This document shows positions 10,401 through 20,331 of a stretch of 64,000 bases of DNA, one piece after another. The stretch spans positions 434,001 to 498,000 of the forward strand of contig NZ_CP014546.1 of assembly GCF_001579805.1 (NCBI RefSeq). The letters run 5' to 3'. A program made the translations under genes and the position numbers. Position 1 is the first letter of the stretch. Each line of letters begins with the position of its first letter. Source of the stretch: Pseudomonas azotoformans (GTDB taxonomy: Bacteria > Pseudomonadota > Gammaproteobacteria > Pseudomonadales > Pseudomonadaceae). Under the pieces are notes generated by a model. It saw only the letters and a program-made list of their open reading frames with translations. It was not told the origin of the DNA and searched no databases.

Positions 10401-10428
10401 AGGGCCGGTATAAAAAAGTACCGGCCTT
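10401..10428. terminator. Inverted repeat after panC
   Basis: An 8-bp perfect stem GGCCGGTA/TACCGGCC (10403-10410 with 10419-10426) is flanked by A and T residues. The T tract is better on the minus strand than on the plus strand, but it is the only candidate terminator of panBC. Confidence 0.6.
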
Positions 10429-10589
10429 AGCGCAGACAAAGCCAAGACATATCGACACGCTAGGTTTAATGTAATCGCCCTGCGCTATGGTTAGCGCTGT
10501 CCGGAACCCAATGCTTGATCAAAGACTGGACGTTCCGGGCTTAGAAGTGTCCTAAAGGCAGTCCCCGTAATAAAAGGAAACCCGCAGCG

Positions 10590-12254
10590 ATGGCGTACTA
10601 CCGCACTCCTCATGACGTTACCGCTCTGCCCGCCTGGCAAGCGCTCAATCAACATCGCCAAGCCATGCAGGATTTCAGCATGCGCGAAGCGTTCAATGCC
10701 GATCCTCAGCGTTTTTCCCAGTTCACCCTGAGCAGCTGCGGACTTTTCCTCGATTACTCGAAAAACCTGATCACCAGCGAAACCCGCGACCTGCTCGTGG
10801 GCCTCGCCAAAGAAGTCGGCCTGAAAGACGCGATCAACTCGCTGTACGCCGGCGAGCCGGTCAACTCCTCCGAAGGCCGCCCGGCCCTGCACACCGCCCT
10901 GCGCCGCCCGGTTGGCGACAAGTTGTCGGTGAACGGCGTGAACATCATGCCGGACGTGCACAAGGTGCTGAACCAGATCACCGACCTGGTCGGCCGCATT
11001 CATGATGGCCTGTGGCGTGGCTACACCGAGAAGCCGATCACCGACGTGGTGAACATCGGTATCGGTGGCTCGTTCCTCGGCCCGGAGCTGGTCTCCGAAG
11101 CGCTGTTGTCCTACGCCCACAAAGGCGTGCGCTGCCACTACCTGGCGAACATCGACGGCAGCGAGTTCCACGAGCTGACCATGAAGCTGCGCGCCGAGAC
11201 CACGCTGTTCATCGTCTCGTCGAAATCCTTCAACACCCTGGAAACCCTGAAAAACGCCCAGGCCGCCCGCGCCTGGTACCTGGCCCAGGGTGGCTCGGAA
11301 GCCGAGCTGTACCGCCACTTCATCGCCGTATCGAGCAACAACGCGGCGGCGGTGGCCTTTGGTATCCGTGAAGAAAACATCTTCCCGATGTGGGATTGGG
11401 TCGGCGGCCGTTACTCGCTGTGGTCGGCCATCGGCTTGCCGATCGCCCTGGCGATCGGCATGTCCAACTTCAAGGAGCTGCTGTCCGGTGCCTACACCAT
11501 GGACCAGCATTTCCAGAACGCACCGTTCGAACAGAACATGCCGGTGCTGCTGGGTCTGCTGGGCGTGTGGTACGGCAACTTCTGGGGCGCGCAGAGCCAT
11601 GCGATCCTGCCGTACGACCATTACCTGCGTAACATCACCAAACACTTGCAACAGCTGGACATGGAATCCAACGGCAAGAGCGTGCGCCAGGACGGCACGC
11701 CCGTCGCGACCGATACCGGCCCGGTGATCTGGGGTGGCGTAGGTTGCAACGGCCAACACGCCTACCACCAGTTGCTGCACCAGGGGACCCAACTGATCCC
11801 GGCCGACTTTATCGTGCCGATCGTCAGCTTCAACCCGGTGTCCGACCACCATCAGTGGCTGTACGCCAACTGCCTGTCCCAGAGCCAGGCGCTGATGCTC
11901 GGCAAGACCCGCGCCGAAGCCGAAACCGAGCTGCGCGACAAGGGCATCCCGGAAGACGAAGTGCAAAAACTTGCACCGCACAAGGTGATCCCGGGCAATC
12001 GTCCGAGCAACACTATCGTGGTCGAGCGCATCAGCCCGCGTCGCTTGGGCGCTCTGGTTGCCATGTATGAGCACAAAGTGTTCGTGCAGAGCGTGATCTG
12101 GGGTATCAACGCCTTCGACCAATGGGGCGTGGAACTGGGCAAAGAGCTGGGCAAGGGTGTCTACAACCGCCTGACCGGCGCTGAGGAAACCCTGGCCGAC
12201 GATGCGTCGACCCAGGGCCTGATCAACTACTTCCGCGGTCGTCACCGCGGCTGA
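10590..12254 (+). CDS. pgi: Glucose-6-phosphate isomerase
   Basis: A 554-residue enzyme that interconverts glucose-6-phosphate and fructose-6-phosphate. In Pseudomonas this serves gluconeogenesis and recycling around the Entner-Doudoroff pathway. The PGI signatures are intact: [12 protein letters not shown], the catalytic-region [16 protein letters not shown], and the C-terminal [15 protein letters not shown] purine-rich AAAAGGAAA precedes the ATG at 10590. It sits between panC and acs as in other pseudomonads. Confidence 0.97.
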   Translation: MAYYRTPHDVTALPAWQALNQHRQAMQDFSMREAFNADPQRFSQFTLSSCGLFLDYSKNLITSETRDLLVGLAKEVGLKDAINSLYAGEPVNSSEGRPALHTALRRPVGDKLSVNGVNIMPDVHKVLNQITDLVGRIHDGLWRGYTEKPITDVVNIGIGGSFLGPELVSEALLSYAHKGVRCHYLANIDGSEFHELTMKLRAETTLFIVSSKSFNTLETLKNAQAARAWYLAQGGSEAELYRHFIAVSSNNAAAVAFGIREENIFPMWDWVGGRYSLWSAIGLPIALAIGMSNFKELLSGAYTMDQHFQNAPFEQNMPVLLGLLGVWYGNFWGAQSHAILPYDHYLRNITKHLQQLDMESNGKSVRQDGTPVATDTGPVIWGGVGCNGQHAYHQLLHQGTQLIPADFIVPIVSFNPVSDHHQWLYANCLSQSQALMLGKTRAEAETELRDKGIPEDEVQKLAPHKVIPGNRPSNTIVVERISPRRLGALVAMYEHKVFVQSVIWGINAFDQWGVELGKELGKGVYNRLTGAEETLADDASTQGLINYFRGRHRG

Positions 12255-12267
12255 TCCAGGTATGGCA

Positions 12268-12294
12268 GGGCCAACGTCCGTTTGGACGTTGGCC
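12268..12294 (+). terminator. Hairpin after pgi
   Basis: An 11-bp perfect stem GGCCAACGTCC/GGACGTTGGCC (12269-12279 with 12284-12294) has a four-base loop. No real T tract follows, so termination may be partial or the hairpin may stabilise the pgi mRNA. Confidence 0.55.
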
Positions 12295-12359
12295 TTGAAC
12301 CCTCCCCTTGCAGGGTGCATCTTTATGACTTGTCGCAAAAACAAGAATAAGGATCGCTC

Positions 12360-14297
12360 ATGTTCGATATCAGCACGTTCCCCACCGCCGATGCCGTCCG
12401 CCGGGCTGCGCAACTCAGTCAAGAGGACTATCAGCGCCTCTACCGCCAATCCATCGAGCAGCCGGACACCTTCTGGGCTGAACAGGCCAAAGGCTTTCTC
12501 GACTGGATCACCCCGTGGCACACCGTTCAAAGCTCAGACATCAACACTGGCGCCGCCCAGTGGTTTGCCGGCGGCCAACTGAACGTCAGCTACAACTGCA
12601 TCGACCGTCACCTGGCGCAACGCGCCGATCAGCCGGCCTTCATTTGGGAGGGCGATGATCCTGCCAAATCCTCCAACATCACCTACCGCCAACTGCACCA
12701 GAACGTCAGTCGCCTGGCCAATGTGCTGAAAAGCCGTGGCGTGAAGAAAGGCGACCGGGTGTGCATCTACATGCCGATGATCCCGGAAGCGGCCTACGCC
12801 ATGCTCGCCTGTACGCGGATTGGCGCGGTGCATTCCGTGGTGTTTGGTGGCTTCTCGCCGGATGCCTTGCGTGACCGTATTCTCGACGCCGACTGCCGCA
12901 CGGTGATCACCGCCGACGAAGGCGTGCGCGGTGGCAAGCCGGTGGCGCTGAAACAGAATGTCGACAAAGCCCTGACCAACTGCCCGAATGTGAGCACGGT
13001 TCTGGTGGTAGAGCGCACCGGTGCGACCGTCAACTGGAGCGAAGGCCGCGACCTCAAGTATCAACAGGCCCTGGATGCGGCCAGCGACGACTGCCCGCCC
13101 GAGCCAATGGACGCCGAAGACCCGCTGTTCATCCTCTACACCTCCGGCAGCACCGGCAAACCCAAAGGTGTGCTGCACACCACCGGCGGCTACTTACTGC
13201 AAGCGACGATGACCTTCAAATACGTGCTCGACTACCGCGAGGGCGAGGTGTTCTGGTGCACCGCCGATGTGGGCTGGGTCACCGGCCACAGTTACATCGT
13301 GTACGGCCCACTGGCCAACGGCGCGACTTCGCTGATGTTCGAAGGCGTACCGAGCTACCCGGACAGCTCGCGCTTCTGGCAAGTGATCGACAAGCATAAA
13401 GTCAACATCTTCTACACCGCGCCCACCGCCTTGCGTGCTTTGATGCGCGAGGGTCACGGCCCGCTGGAGAACACCTCTCGCGCCAGCCTGCGCCTGCTGG
13501 GGAGTGTCGGTGAACCGATCAACCCGGAAGCCTGGGACTGGTACTTCAATGCCGTCGGCGAACAACGCTGCCCGATCGTGGACACCTGGTGGCAGACAGA
13601 AACCGGCGGCATCATGCTCAGCCCCTTGGTCAGCGCGCAGCGCATCAAGCCCGGCTGCGCGACCCAGCCGATGTTTGGCGTACAACCCGTATTGCTTGAC
13701 GAACACGGCAAGGAATTCAGCGGCGCCGGCAGTGGCGTACTGGCGATCAAAGCGAGCTGGCCAGGGCAGATCCGCAGCGTGTACGGCGATCCGCAGCGCA
13801 TGATCGACACCTATTTCAAACCCTACCCCGGTTACTATTTCACCGGCGACGGCGCACGCCGTGATGACGACGGCGACTACTGGATCACCGGGCGCATCGA
13901 CGATGTGATCAACGTCTCCGGCCATCGCATCGGCACCGCCGAGGTGGAAAGCGCCCTGGTGCTGCACGACCAGGTGGCCGAGGCCGCCGTGGTGGGCTAC
14001 CCCCATGACGTCAAAGGCCAGGGCATCTATGCGTTTGTCACGCCCATGAATGGAGTGGAACCCGACGATGCGTTGAAAAAACACCTGCTGGCGCTGGTCA
14101 GCAAGGAAATCGGCAGCTTTGCCAAGCCGGAACTGATCCAATGGGCCCCGGCCTTGCCGAAAACCCGCTCCGGCAAGATCATGCGCAGGATTTTGCGCAA
14201 GATCGCCTGCAACGAACTCGACAGCCTCGGTGATACCTCGACCCTGGCCGACCCGAGTGTCGTAGAGGGCTTGATCGACAAACGCCTGAACCGATAG
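12360..14297 (+). CDS. acs: Acetyl-coenzyme A synthetase
   Basis: A 645-residue AMP-forming acetate:CoA ligase that scavenges acetate through acetyl-AMP. The ANL-family motifs are clear: the phosphate-binding loop [11 protein letters not shown], the WWQTETGG motif, and the catalytic lysine K606 in TRSGKIMRR. That lysine is the usual site of inhibitory acetylation. The ATG at 12360 follows AAGGATCGCTC. It is separated from pgi by a hairpin and is probably its own unit. Confidence 0.96.
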   Translation: MFDISTFPTADAVRRAAQLSQEDYQRLYRQSIEQPDTFWAEQAKGFLDWITPWHTVQSSDINTGAAQWFAGGQLNVSYNCIDRHLAQRADQPAFIWEGDDPAKSSNITYRQLHQNVSRLANVLKSRGVKKGDRVCIYMPMIPEAAYAMLACTRIGAVHSVVFGGFSPDALRDRILDADCRTVITADEGVRGGKPVALKQNVDKALTNCPNVSTVLVVERTGATVNWSEGRDLKYQQALDAASDDCPPEPMDAEDPLFILYTSGSTGKPKGVLHTTGGYLLQATMTFKYVLDYREGEVFWCTADVGWVTGHSYIVYGPLANGATSLMFEGVPSYPDSSRFWQVIDKHKVNIFYTAPTALRALMREGHGPLENTSRASLRLLGSVGEPINPEAWDWYFNAVGEQRCPIVDTWWQTETGGIMLSPLVSAQRIKPGCATQPMFGVQPVLLDEHGKEFSGAGSGVLAIKASWPGQIRSVYGDPQRMIDTYFKPYPGYYFTGDGARRDDDGDYWITGRIDDVINVSGHRIGTAEVESALVLHDQVAEAAVVGYPHDVKGQGIYAFVTPMNGVEPDDALKKHLLALVSKEIGSFAKPELIQWAPALPKTRSGKIMRRILRKIACNELDSLGDTSTLADPSVVEGLIDKRLNR

Positions 14298-14313
14298 GAA
14301 CCCCTGAGTCGCC

Positions 14314-15183
14314 ATGGAATTTATCCGCAGCCGTATCGAAAACCAGTTGATGAGCCTGACTGGCCTGTCGCTGGGCCAACTGGACCTGGAAAACCCTAAG
14401 GGCGACCCCGGCTTGTTCGGGCCCGACTCGGTGAGCTGGCAAGTCCATGGCGACTTCAGCAGCATGCTTATCGGCGGTATCAGCGCCTTGATGCTACAAG
14501 CCTTGCACCCATTGGCCCTGGCGGGCGTGTGGGACCATTCCAACTTTCGTCAGGACATGCTCGGGCGCTTGCGGCGCACCTCGCAGTTCATCTCGGGCAC
14601 AACATTTGGCTCGCGCAAAGACGCCGAATGGCTGATCGAAAAAGTCCGCACCATTCACTTGCAGGTGGTCGGTCATGCCCCGGACGGGCGACCTTACGCG
14701 GCCAGCGACCCGGAATTGCTGACCTGGGTGCATGTGGCAGAGGTCAGTAACTTCCTCGCCGCCCACTTGCGCTATCGCAACCCGAATCTGTCCGGTCGAG
14801 ACCAGGACCGTTACTACAGTGAAATTGCCTTGGTCGCCGAACAGCTGGGCGCGCGACATGTTCCGCGTTCTCGGCAGGAAATTTCGGATTATCTGGCGCG
14901 CATCCGCCCGCAATTACTGTGCGACGATCGCAGCCGCGAAGTACTACGTTTACTGCTTAACGCGCCCTCCCCCAGCCTGCTGGCCAAACCTTTTGGCAGT
15001 CTGATGATGCAGGCCGGCATTGACCTGCTGCCGGATTGGGCCAGCGCCATGCTCGACCAGCACCAGAGCCCGCTGCAACGCCAGATGATCCGTGCCGGGG
15101 TCAAGCGCAGTGCGCCGATGCTGCGATGGGCGATGCGCAACGGTTCGGTGCAACGCGCCCATCGGCGGATGGGGTTGATGTAG
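14314..15183 (+). CDS. MpaB-family (DUF2236) oxygenase-like protein
   Basis: A 289-residue soluble protein of the MpaB/latex-clearing-protein fold (DUF2236). The family pattern is visible: the GGISALMLQALHP segment, the VWDHSNF region, a TGTTFG-like segment (SGTTFGSRKDAEWLI), and WVHVAEVSNFL. The fungal namesake is involved in oxidative side-chain cleavage, but most bacterial members have no known substrate. It begins 16 bases after acs and could be cotranscribed with it. A function cannot be assigned. Confidence 0.8.
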   Translation: MEFIRSRIENQLMSLTGLSLGQLDLENPKGDPGLFGPDSVSWQVHGDFSSMLIGGISALMLQALHPLALAGVWDHSNFRQDMLGRLRRTSQFISGTTFGSRKDAEWLIEKVRTIHLQVVGHAPDGRPYAASDPELLTWVHVAEVSNFLAAHLRYRNPNLSGRDQDRYYSEIALVAEQLGARHVPRSRQEISDYLARIRPQLLCDDRSREVLRLLLNAPSPSLLAKPFGSLMMQAGIDLLPDWASAMLDQHQSPLQRQMIRAGVKRSAPMLRWAMRNGSVQRAHRRMGLM

Positions 15184-15240
15184 GCGACGGCGCATAGCTG
15201 TTAAACTTCGCGCCCTCATTTCCCCAGCAAGGCGCGCTCC

Positions 15241-16257
15241 ATGTCTCCTCTGAATCAGGCGCTGCGCGCCGCCCTCGATCATCGCCAAGACCTGATCCAT
15301 GAGCTGCACGCCCAAGGCACCGACTGCTACCGCCTGTTCCATGGCAGCCAGGAAGGCGCCGGCGGCCTGACGATCGACCGCTACGGCCCGCAATTGCTGG
15401 TGCAGAGTTTTCACCACTCCCTGGAAACTGCAGAGCTGCTGGACCTGCATCAACAGGTCAACCAGTACATGGGCCTGGAATTGTTGCTGGTGTACAACGA
15501 CCGTTCCCGTGGCAACTCGCGCATCGACCGCGAAGACACGGTTTATCGTGCCGAGCCCGCTGCACTGGAAGACCTGATCGGCCATGAGTGGGGCCTCAAT
15601 TACCGCGTGCGCGGCCGCCATGCCGGGCAGGACCCGCTGTTGTTCCTGGATTTGCGTAACACCCGCGGCTGGGTCAAGGCCCACAGCGCCGGCAAAAGCG
15701 TGCTGAACCTATTCGCCTACACCTGCGGCGTCGGCCTGAGCGCGGCAGCCGGTGGTGCCCGTGAGGTGTGCAACCTGGACTTCGCCGAGGGCAACCTGGC
15801 GGTCGGGCGCGAAAATGGGCTGCTCAACCCGCAATTGCCGACCATGCAGTTCGTGCAATCGGATTACTTCCCGGCTATCCGCCAATTGGCCGGCCTGCCG
15901 ATCACCCAGCGCCGCGGGCAAAAGCTGCCGAGTTACCCGCGACTGGAACAACGTCAATACGACTTGGTACTGCTCGACCCGCCAGCCTGGGCCAAGAGTG
16001 CTTTCGGCACCGTCGACCTGCTGCGCGATTACCAGAGCCTGCTCAAGCCCGCACTGTTGGCCACCGCCGACAATGGCGTGCTGATTTGCTGCAACAACCT
16101 GGCGAAAGTCAGCATGGAGGACTGGCGCGAACAGGTGCTACGTTGCGCAGAGAAGGCCGGGCGCCCCGTGCGTGACTGCAAAGTCATGACGCCAGGCGCG
16201 GACTTTCCCTCGCAGGACCAACAACCCCCGCTGAAAACCCTGATACTGCAGCTGTAA
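15241..16257 (+). CDS. Class I SAM-dependent methyltransferase, RlmI/RlmK-like
   Basis: A 338-residue protein of the COG1092 rRNA cytosine-C5 methyltransferase group. It has an N-terminal GLTIDRYG segment, the SAM-binding VLNLFAYTCGVGLSAA and the catalytic-region DLVLLDPPAWAKS. A late cysteine pair, CCNN, follows. It lacks a full N-terminal PUA domain, which sets it apart from RlmI itself. The likely substrate is ribosomal RNA, by family inference only. Confidence 0.82.
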   Translation: MSPLNQALRAALDHRQDLIHELHAQGTDCYRLFHGSQEGAGGLTIDRYGPQLLVQSFHHSLETAELLDLHQQVNQYMGLELLLVYNDRSRGNSRIDREDTVYRAEPAALEDLIGHEWGLNYRVRGRHAGQDPLLFLDLRNTRGWVKAHSAGKSVLNLFAYTCGVGLSAAAGGAREVCNLDFAEGNLAVGRENGLLNPQLPTMQFVQSDYFPAIRQLAGLPITQRRGQKLPSYPRLEQRQYDLVLLDPPAWAKSAFGTVDLLRDYQSLLKPALLATADNGVLICCNNLAKVSMEDWREQVLRCAEKAGRPVRDCKVMTPGADFPSQDQQPPLKTLILQL

Positions 16258-16344
16258 GACGTTTCCCAAAGGACCCGTTCTTCGGAACCGAAAACCCGTG
16301 CCATACTCCAAGGCACTCCTGTTTGACATAGATGGCGCCGCCCC

Positions 16345-19263
16345 ATGCCCAAAGGATTGATTCGCGCCGCTGGCGCCTTGTTGACCGCCCTTGCCCTGTA
16401 CAGCTTGCTGGGCTTTTTGATTCTCCCTGGCGTTGCCCTTCGCATTGCCAACCAGCAACTGGCCAATTACGCCACGGTGCCGGCGCGGATCGAGCGGATC
16501 GAGCTCAACCCGTTCAGCCTGGAGGTAACGGCATGGGGGCTGAAAATCGGTGAGCCGGGCAAGGAACAGGTGGGTTTCGAGCGTCTCTACGCCAACCTGC
16601 AGATCGACAGCCTCTGGACTCGCGCCCTGCACCTGGCCGATGTGCAACTGGACAAACCCAAGACTGAGCTGTTGTTCGACAAGTCCGGCCAGTTGAACCT
16701 CGCGCAGTTGTTCAAGCTGCCGCCCAGCGAGCCCACCCCGACCGATCCAAATGCCAAGCCGTTTCCGCTGCGCATCGACAGCATCAAGCTGGCCGGCGGC
16801 TATGTGCATTTTGAAGACTTGCGCCCCAGCGAACCCATCGAATTCCTTTACGACAAGCTCGACTTCGAGCTGAAAAACCTCAGTACCCTGCCTGAAGACA
16901 ACGCCGACATGACGTTGGTGGCAGCCGGGCCTGCAGGCGGACAGATCGACTGGAAAGGTAATTTCAGCCTGGTGCCGATCACTTCCGAAGGCACGTTGAA
17001 AGTCACCGATGGCAAGATGAAAGCCTGGTGGCCGTATGTACGTGACGCGCTGCCATTGGTGCTGGAAGACGGTGTACTCAACTTCAGCACCGAGTACAAG
17101 TTCAGCCTGGCCAAAGAGACAGAACTGAACCTGACCAACACCTCCGCCAGCATCGCGCCATTTGCCATCAAGGCACCGGATGGCCGCCCACTGGTGCGCC
17201 TGGAACGCCTGGACGTCAGCGAAACCACCGTGGACTTGGCTAAGCAGCAGGTCGTCGTCGGCAAGATCCGCAGCAACAAGCTGGAAACCTGGGCGGCGCT
17301 TGAGTCCGACGGGCAACTGGACTGGCAAAAACTGTTCGCCAGCCAGCCGAGCAAACCGGCCAAGACCCCCGAGCCCCAAAATGCACCCGCCACCGCCGAC
17401 TCGCCAAAAGCCGAGCCTGCGGCGCCAAGCAAGCCTTGGCAAGTACTGCTCAAGGACGTGCAACTGCGCAACTATCAGGTGCACCTGGCTGACCGTCAGG
17501 CCAAGCCGGCGGTCGCGCTGGAAGTGGGCCCGCTGAACGTCGATGTGCAGAATTTCGACAGCCTCAACCAGAGCCCCTTCACGTTGAAAGTCGACACCGG
17601 CCTGGGCAAGCAGGGCAAGGTTCAGGCGACCGGCGAGGTTAACCTCAACCCGGTCAGCGCCAAGCTGAAAGTGAATACCCAGGACATCGACCTGCGGGTC
17701 GCCCAGTCCTATATCAGCCCGTTCATCCGCCTGGAACTGCGCAGCGGCATGCTCGGCAGCAATCTCGATGTGAACCTGAAAAGCACTGATCCTTTGAAGC
17801 TCCAGGTCACAGGCAGAGCGCAGGTCGACCAGTTGCACACCCTGGACACCCTCAAGACCCGCGACTTCCTCAAATGGCAGCGCCTGGTGCTAGAAGGCGT
17901 GAACTATCAGCACGGCGACAGTCTGTCGATCGACAAGGTCAACCTGCTGCAGCCGTATGCACGTTTCATGATCAACGATGACCGCACCACCAACGTGGAT
18001 GACCTGTTGATCCCGCAACCCGCCGACAAAACACCCAAGCCCGCCAGCAAGGAAAAACCCTTGGGCATCCGCATCGGGCAGATTGCAATCAATGACGGTT
18101 CGGCCAACTTTGCCGACTTCAGCCTCACACCCAACTTCGCCACGGCGATTCAACAGCTCAACGGGCAAATCGGCACCATCGACAGCCGCCAGGCCAAACC
18201 GGCCAGCGTCGATATCAAGGGTAAGGTTGATCGTTATGCGCCGGTGACCATCAAGGGCAGCGTGAACCCGTTCGACCCGATGGCGGCGCTGGATATCGCA
18301 ACCAGCTTCAAACGCGTAGAGCTGACCACCCTGACGCCCTACTCCGGCAAGTTCGCCGGTTTCCGTATCCGCAAGGGTCGCCTGAACCTCGACCTGCATT
18401 ACGTGATCACCAAGGGCCAACTGAAGGCCGAGAACAAAGTGGTGGTCGAGCAGCTGCAACTTGGCGAGAAAGTCGACAGCGCCGATGCCGTGGACTTGCC
18501 GATTCGCCTGGCAATCGCCTTGCTCAAGGATTCCGACGGCAAGATTTCCATCGAACTGCCGGTGACAGGCGATCTGAATAACCCGCAGTTCAGTGTGATG
18601 CCGATTGTCTGGCAGACCCTGCGTAACCTGGTAGTGCGTGCAGCGACGGCGCCCTTCAAGTTTATCGGTGGGCTGGTGACGGGCGGTGGCTCGGAAGACC
18701 TTGGCAATGTATCGTTCGCCGCTGGGTCCAGCGAATTGAACAAGGATGCCGAAGGCGCCTTGAACACCTTGGCTAAAGCACTGAAAGAGCGCCCTACATT
18801 GCGCCTGGAGATCGAAGGCACAGCGGCTGCCAGCAGCGATGGACCGTTCCTTGCCGCTCAGCGACTGGAACGTGAATACCAGTACAACTACTACAAGATT
18901 CTTCAACGTCGTGGTGACAAGGTTCCAGCCCAGGCGTCCCTGCTTGTCGTACCGGAAAAGGAAAAGGCGCCGTTGCTTGAAGGCATCTACCGCACCCGCC
19001 TGAAACAGCAACCACCAGCCGAATGGAAAGACCTGAGCAGCGATGATCGTAGCGCCAAGCTTCGTGACGGCGTGATCAAGTTCTGGAGTGGCAGTGATGT
19101 GCTGCTGCGCCAACTGGGCCAGGACCGTGCAAGCACCATCAAGGACTACCTGGTGGACAAAGGCCAGCTGGAAGATGATCGGGTGTACTTCATTGATGCC
19201 AACTTGGGGCAGGCCGAGAAGGATGGTCGGGTCGTGACGCCGATGCATCTGGACGCGGAATAA
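16345..19263 (+). CDS. Large AsmA-like DUF748 envelope protein
   Basis: A 972-residue protein with one N-terminal transmembrane anchor (about residues 8-29) and a long beta-rich periplasmic body made of DUF748/AsmA-type repeats. Examples are the segments starting near ARIERIELNPFSLEVTAWGL and IRIGQIAINDGSANFADFSL. A C-terminal domain near residue 790 onward is OmpA-like (VSFAAGSSELNKDAEGALNTLAKAL). AsmA-like proteins are proposed to bridge the inner and outer membranes and carry phospholipids; a role here is inferred from fold alone. It is transcribed alone and followed by a hairpin. Confidence 0.82.
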   Translation: MPKGLIRAAGALLTALALYSLLGFLILPGVALRIANQQLANYATVPARIERIELNPFSLEVTAWGLKIGEPGKEQVGFERLYANLQIDSLWTRALHLADVQLDKPKTELLFDKSGQLNLAQLFKLPPSEPTPTDPNAKPFPLRIDSIKLAGGYVHFEDLRPSEPIEFLYDKLDFELKNLSTLPEDNADMTLVAAGPAGGQIDWKGNFSLVPITSEGTLKVTDGKMKAWWPYVRDALPLVLEDGVLNFSTEYKFSLAKETELNLTNTSASIAPFAIKAPDGRPLVRLERLDVSETTVDLAKQQVVVGKIRSNKLETWAALESDGQLDWQKLFASQPSKPAKTPEPQNAPATADSPKAEPAAPSKPWQVLLKDVQLRNYQVHLADRQAKPAVALEVGPLNVDVQNFDSLNQSPFTLKVDTGLGKQGKVQATGEVNLNPVSAKLKVNTQDIDLRVAQSYISPFIRLELRSGMLGSNLDVNLKSTDPLKLQVTGRAQVDQLHTLDTLKTRDFLKWQRLVLEGVNYQHGDSLSIDKVNLLQPYARFMINDDRTTNVDDLLIPQPADKTPKPASKEKPLGIRIGQIAINDGSANFADFSLTPNFATAIQQLNGQIGTIDSRQAKPASVDIKGKVDRYAPVTIKGSVNPFDPMAALDIATSFKRVELTTLTPYSGKFAGFRIRKGRLNLDLHYVITKGQLKAENKVVVEQLQLGEKVDSADAVDLPIRLAIALLKDSDGKISIELPVTGDLNNPQFSVMPIVWQTLRNLVVRAATAPFKFIGGLVTGGGSEDLGNVSFAAGSSELNKDAEGALNTLAKALKERPTLRLEIEGTAAASSDGPFLAAQRLEREYQYNYYKILQRRGDKVPAQASLLVVPEKEKAPLLEGIYRTRLKQQPPAEWKDLSSDDRSAKLRDGVIKFWSGSDVLLRQLGQDRASTIKDYLVDKGQLEDDRVYFIDANLGQAEKDGRVVTPMHLDAE

Positions 19264-19279
19264 CCCGCCCAGAATAGAA

Positions 19280-19308
19280 CAGGCCCCGACACAAGTGCCG
19301 GGGCCTGT
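19280..19308 (+). terminator. Hairpin after the DUF748 gene
   Basis: AGGCCCCG pairs with CGGGGCCT around a small inner CAC/GTG stem. No long T tract follows, so this is a probable but not strong terminator. Confidence 0.6.
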
Positions 19309-19414
19309 AATGACCACATCCGTGTGGTCGGTCGCATGAACTCCAGAGGTGCATCGGGTGGATATCTAGCTCACCCTAAGCCGCCGCCGTCTCGTTCAGA
19401 CGAAACTCCAAGCA

Positions 19415-20035
19415 TTACTCTGCTTTCAGGCCGTCGGCCGATACAGCTTTAACGCCTTTGATTTTCTTGGTGATGTTCACCGCGGTAGTTTTCTGAGCTT
19501 CAGTGACCGGTGCGGTCGAAGACAGGGACACTACGCCTTTGTTGGTTTCGACTTTGATGTCGGTGCCAGGAATGCCTTTCTCGGTAACCAGATCAGCTTT
19601 TACTTTGGTGGTGATCCAAGTGTCCGAAGTGGACTCTTTGGCACCGGCTGCTGCGCTTTTGGTTTTGTCGACATTGTCAGCCTTGGTAGCGCCGCCAGCC
19701 ATCAGGCCGTCAGCCGAAACGGCGGTCACGCCTTTGATTTTCTTGGTGATTGCTACAGCAGTGGCTTTCTGTGCGTCAGAGATAGCGACTGTCGAGGACA
19801 GGGAAACCACGCCTTTGTTGGTTTCAACCTTGATGTCCGAACCAGGAATACCTTTCTCGGTCAGCAGGTCAGCTTTCACTTTGGTGGTGATCCAGGTATC
19901 TGAGGTGGACTCTTTAGCCTTGGTCACTTCACCGGCCGCCAGTGTCATAGGGGCTTGGGAAGTCTGAGCAAAGGCTACGTTAGCACCCATGGCCAGGGTC
20001 AGAGCGGTAGCAGTAGCGAGAGCGAACTTCTTCAT
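19415..20035 (-). CDS. Periplasmic protein with two BON domains (OsmY-like)
   Basis: A 206-residue protein with a signal peptide (MKKFALATATALTLAMGANVAFA, cleavage near residue 23) and two BON domains, residues about 41-111 and 133-203. The two copies are almost identical and are joined by a 21-residue linker rich in Ala and Lys. BON domains occur in OsmY and similar stress-induced periplasmic proteins and are thought to contact membranes or other surfaces. It is transcribed away from pnp's terminator and stands alone. Exact function is unknown. Confidence 0.87.
   Translation of the reverse strand: MKKFALATATALTLAMGANVAFAQTSQAPMTLAAGEVTKAKESTSDTWITTKVKADLLTEKGIPGSDIKVETNKGVVSLSSTVAISDAQKATAVAITKKIKGVTAVSADGLMAGGATKADNVDKTKSAAAGAKESTSDTWITTKVKADLVTEKGIPGTDIKVETNKGVVSLSSTAPVTEAQKTTAVNITKKIKGVKAVSADGLKAE
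19427..19639 (-). repeat. Internal gene duplication, BON copy 2
   Basis: These 71 codons repeat the copy at 19703-19915 with few amino-acid changes (such as L/V, S/T and V/A). The repeat is visible in DNA as well as protein, so the duplication is fairly recent or maintained by gene conversion. Confidence 0.85.
19703..19915 (-). repeat. Internal gene duplication, BON copy 1
   Basis: This is the first 71-codon unit of the duplicated BON region, starting KESTSDTWITTKVKADL. It pairs with 19427-19639. Confidence 0.85.
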
Positions 20036-20280
20036 ACGAGTAACTCCTGTTTTATTAAAAGTCTGCAGTACGTAAACCTTGATGCTGCAGCGTTAACAGG
20101 GATATTGCAGGCAGTGTGCCAAGTCTTATAAGACAATAAAATCCATATAAAACAACAACTTATAAAAATAGGCACTTTTCGGAATCGTGCAAGTTGCATG
20201 AACGTCATCGTGCCTGCATGCAAGTTGCGGCTTTTGGCTTCAGCTAAGCGGCTGATTTCCCGTCACTTTCCAGCGCGCAT

Positions 20281-20310
20281 AAAAAAAGGACTCCGAGGAG
20301 TCCTTTTTTT
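20281..20310 (-). terminator. Bidirectional intrinsic terminator after pnp
   Basis: AAAAAAAGGACTCC, a GAGG-type loop and AGTCCTTTTTTT form a perfect stem with T tracts on both strands. On the minus strand it follows the pnp stop by about 20 bases. Confidence 0.93.
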
Positions 20311-20331
20311 CAGCGCAACGCTTGGGGGTGA

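Noticed and set aside
10491..12530. Long open frame opposite pgi on the minus strand
   Set aside because: It mirrors the pgi reading frame and has no family match or plausible composition. GC-rich third positions commonly leave such antisense frames open.
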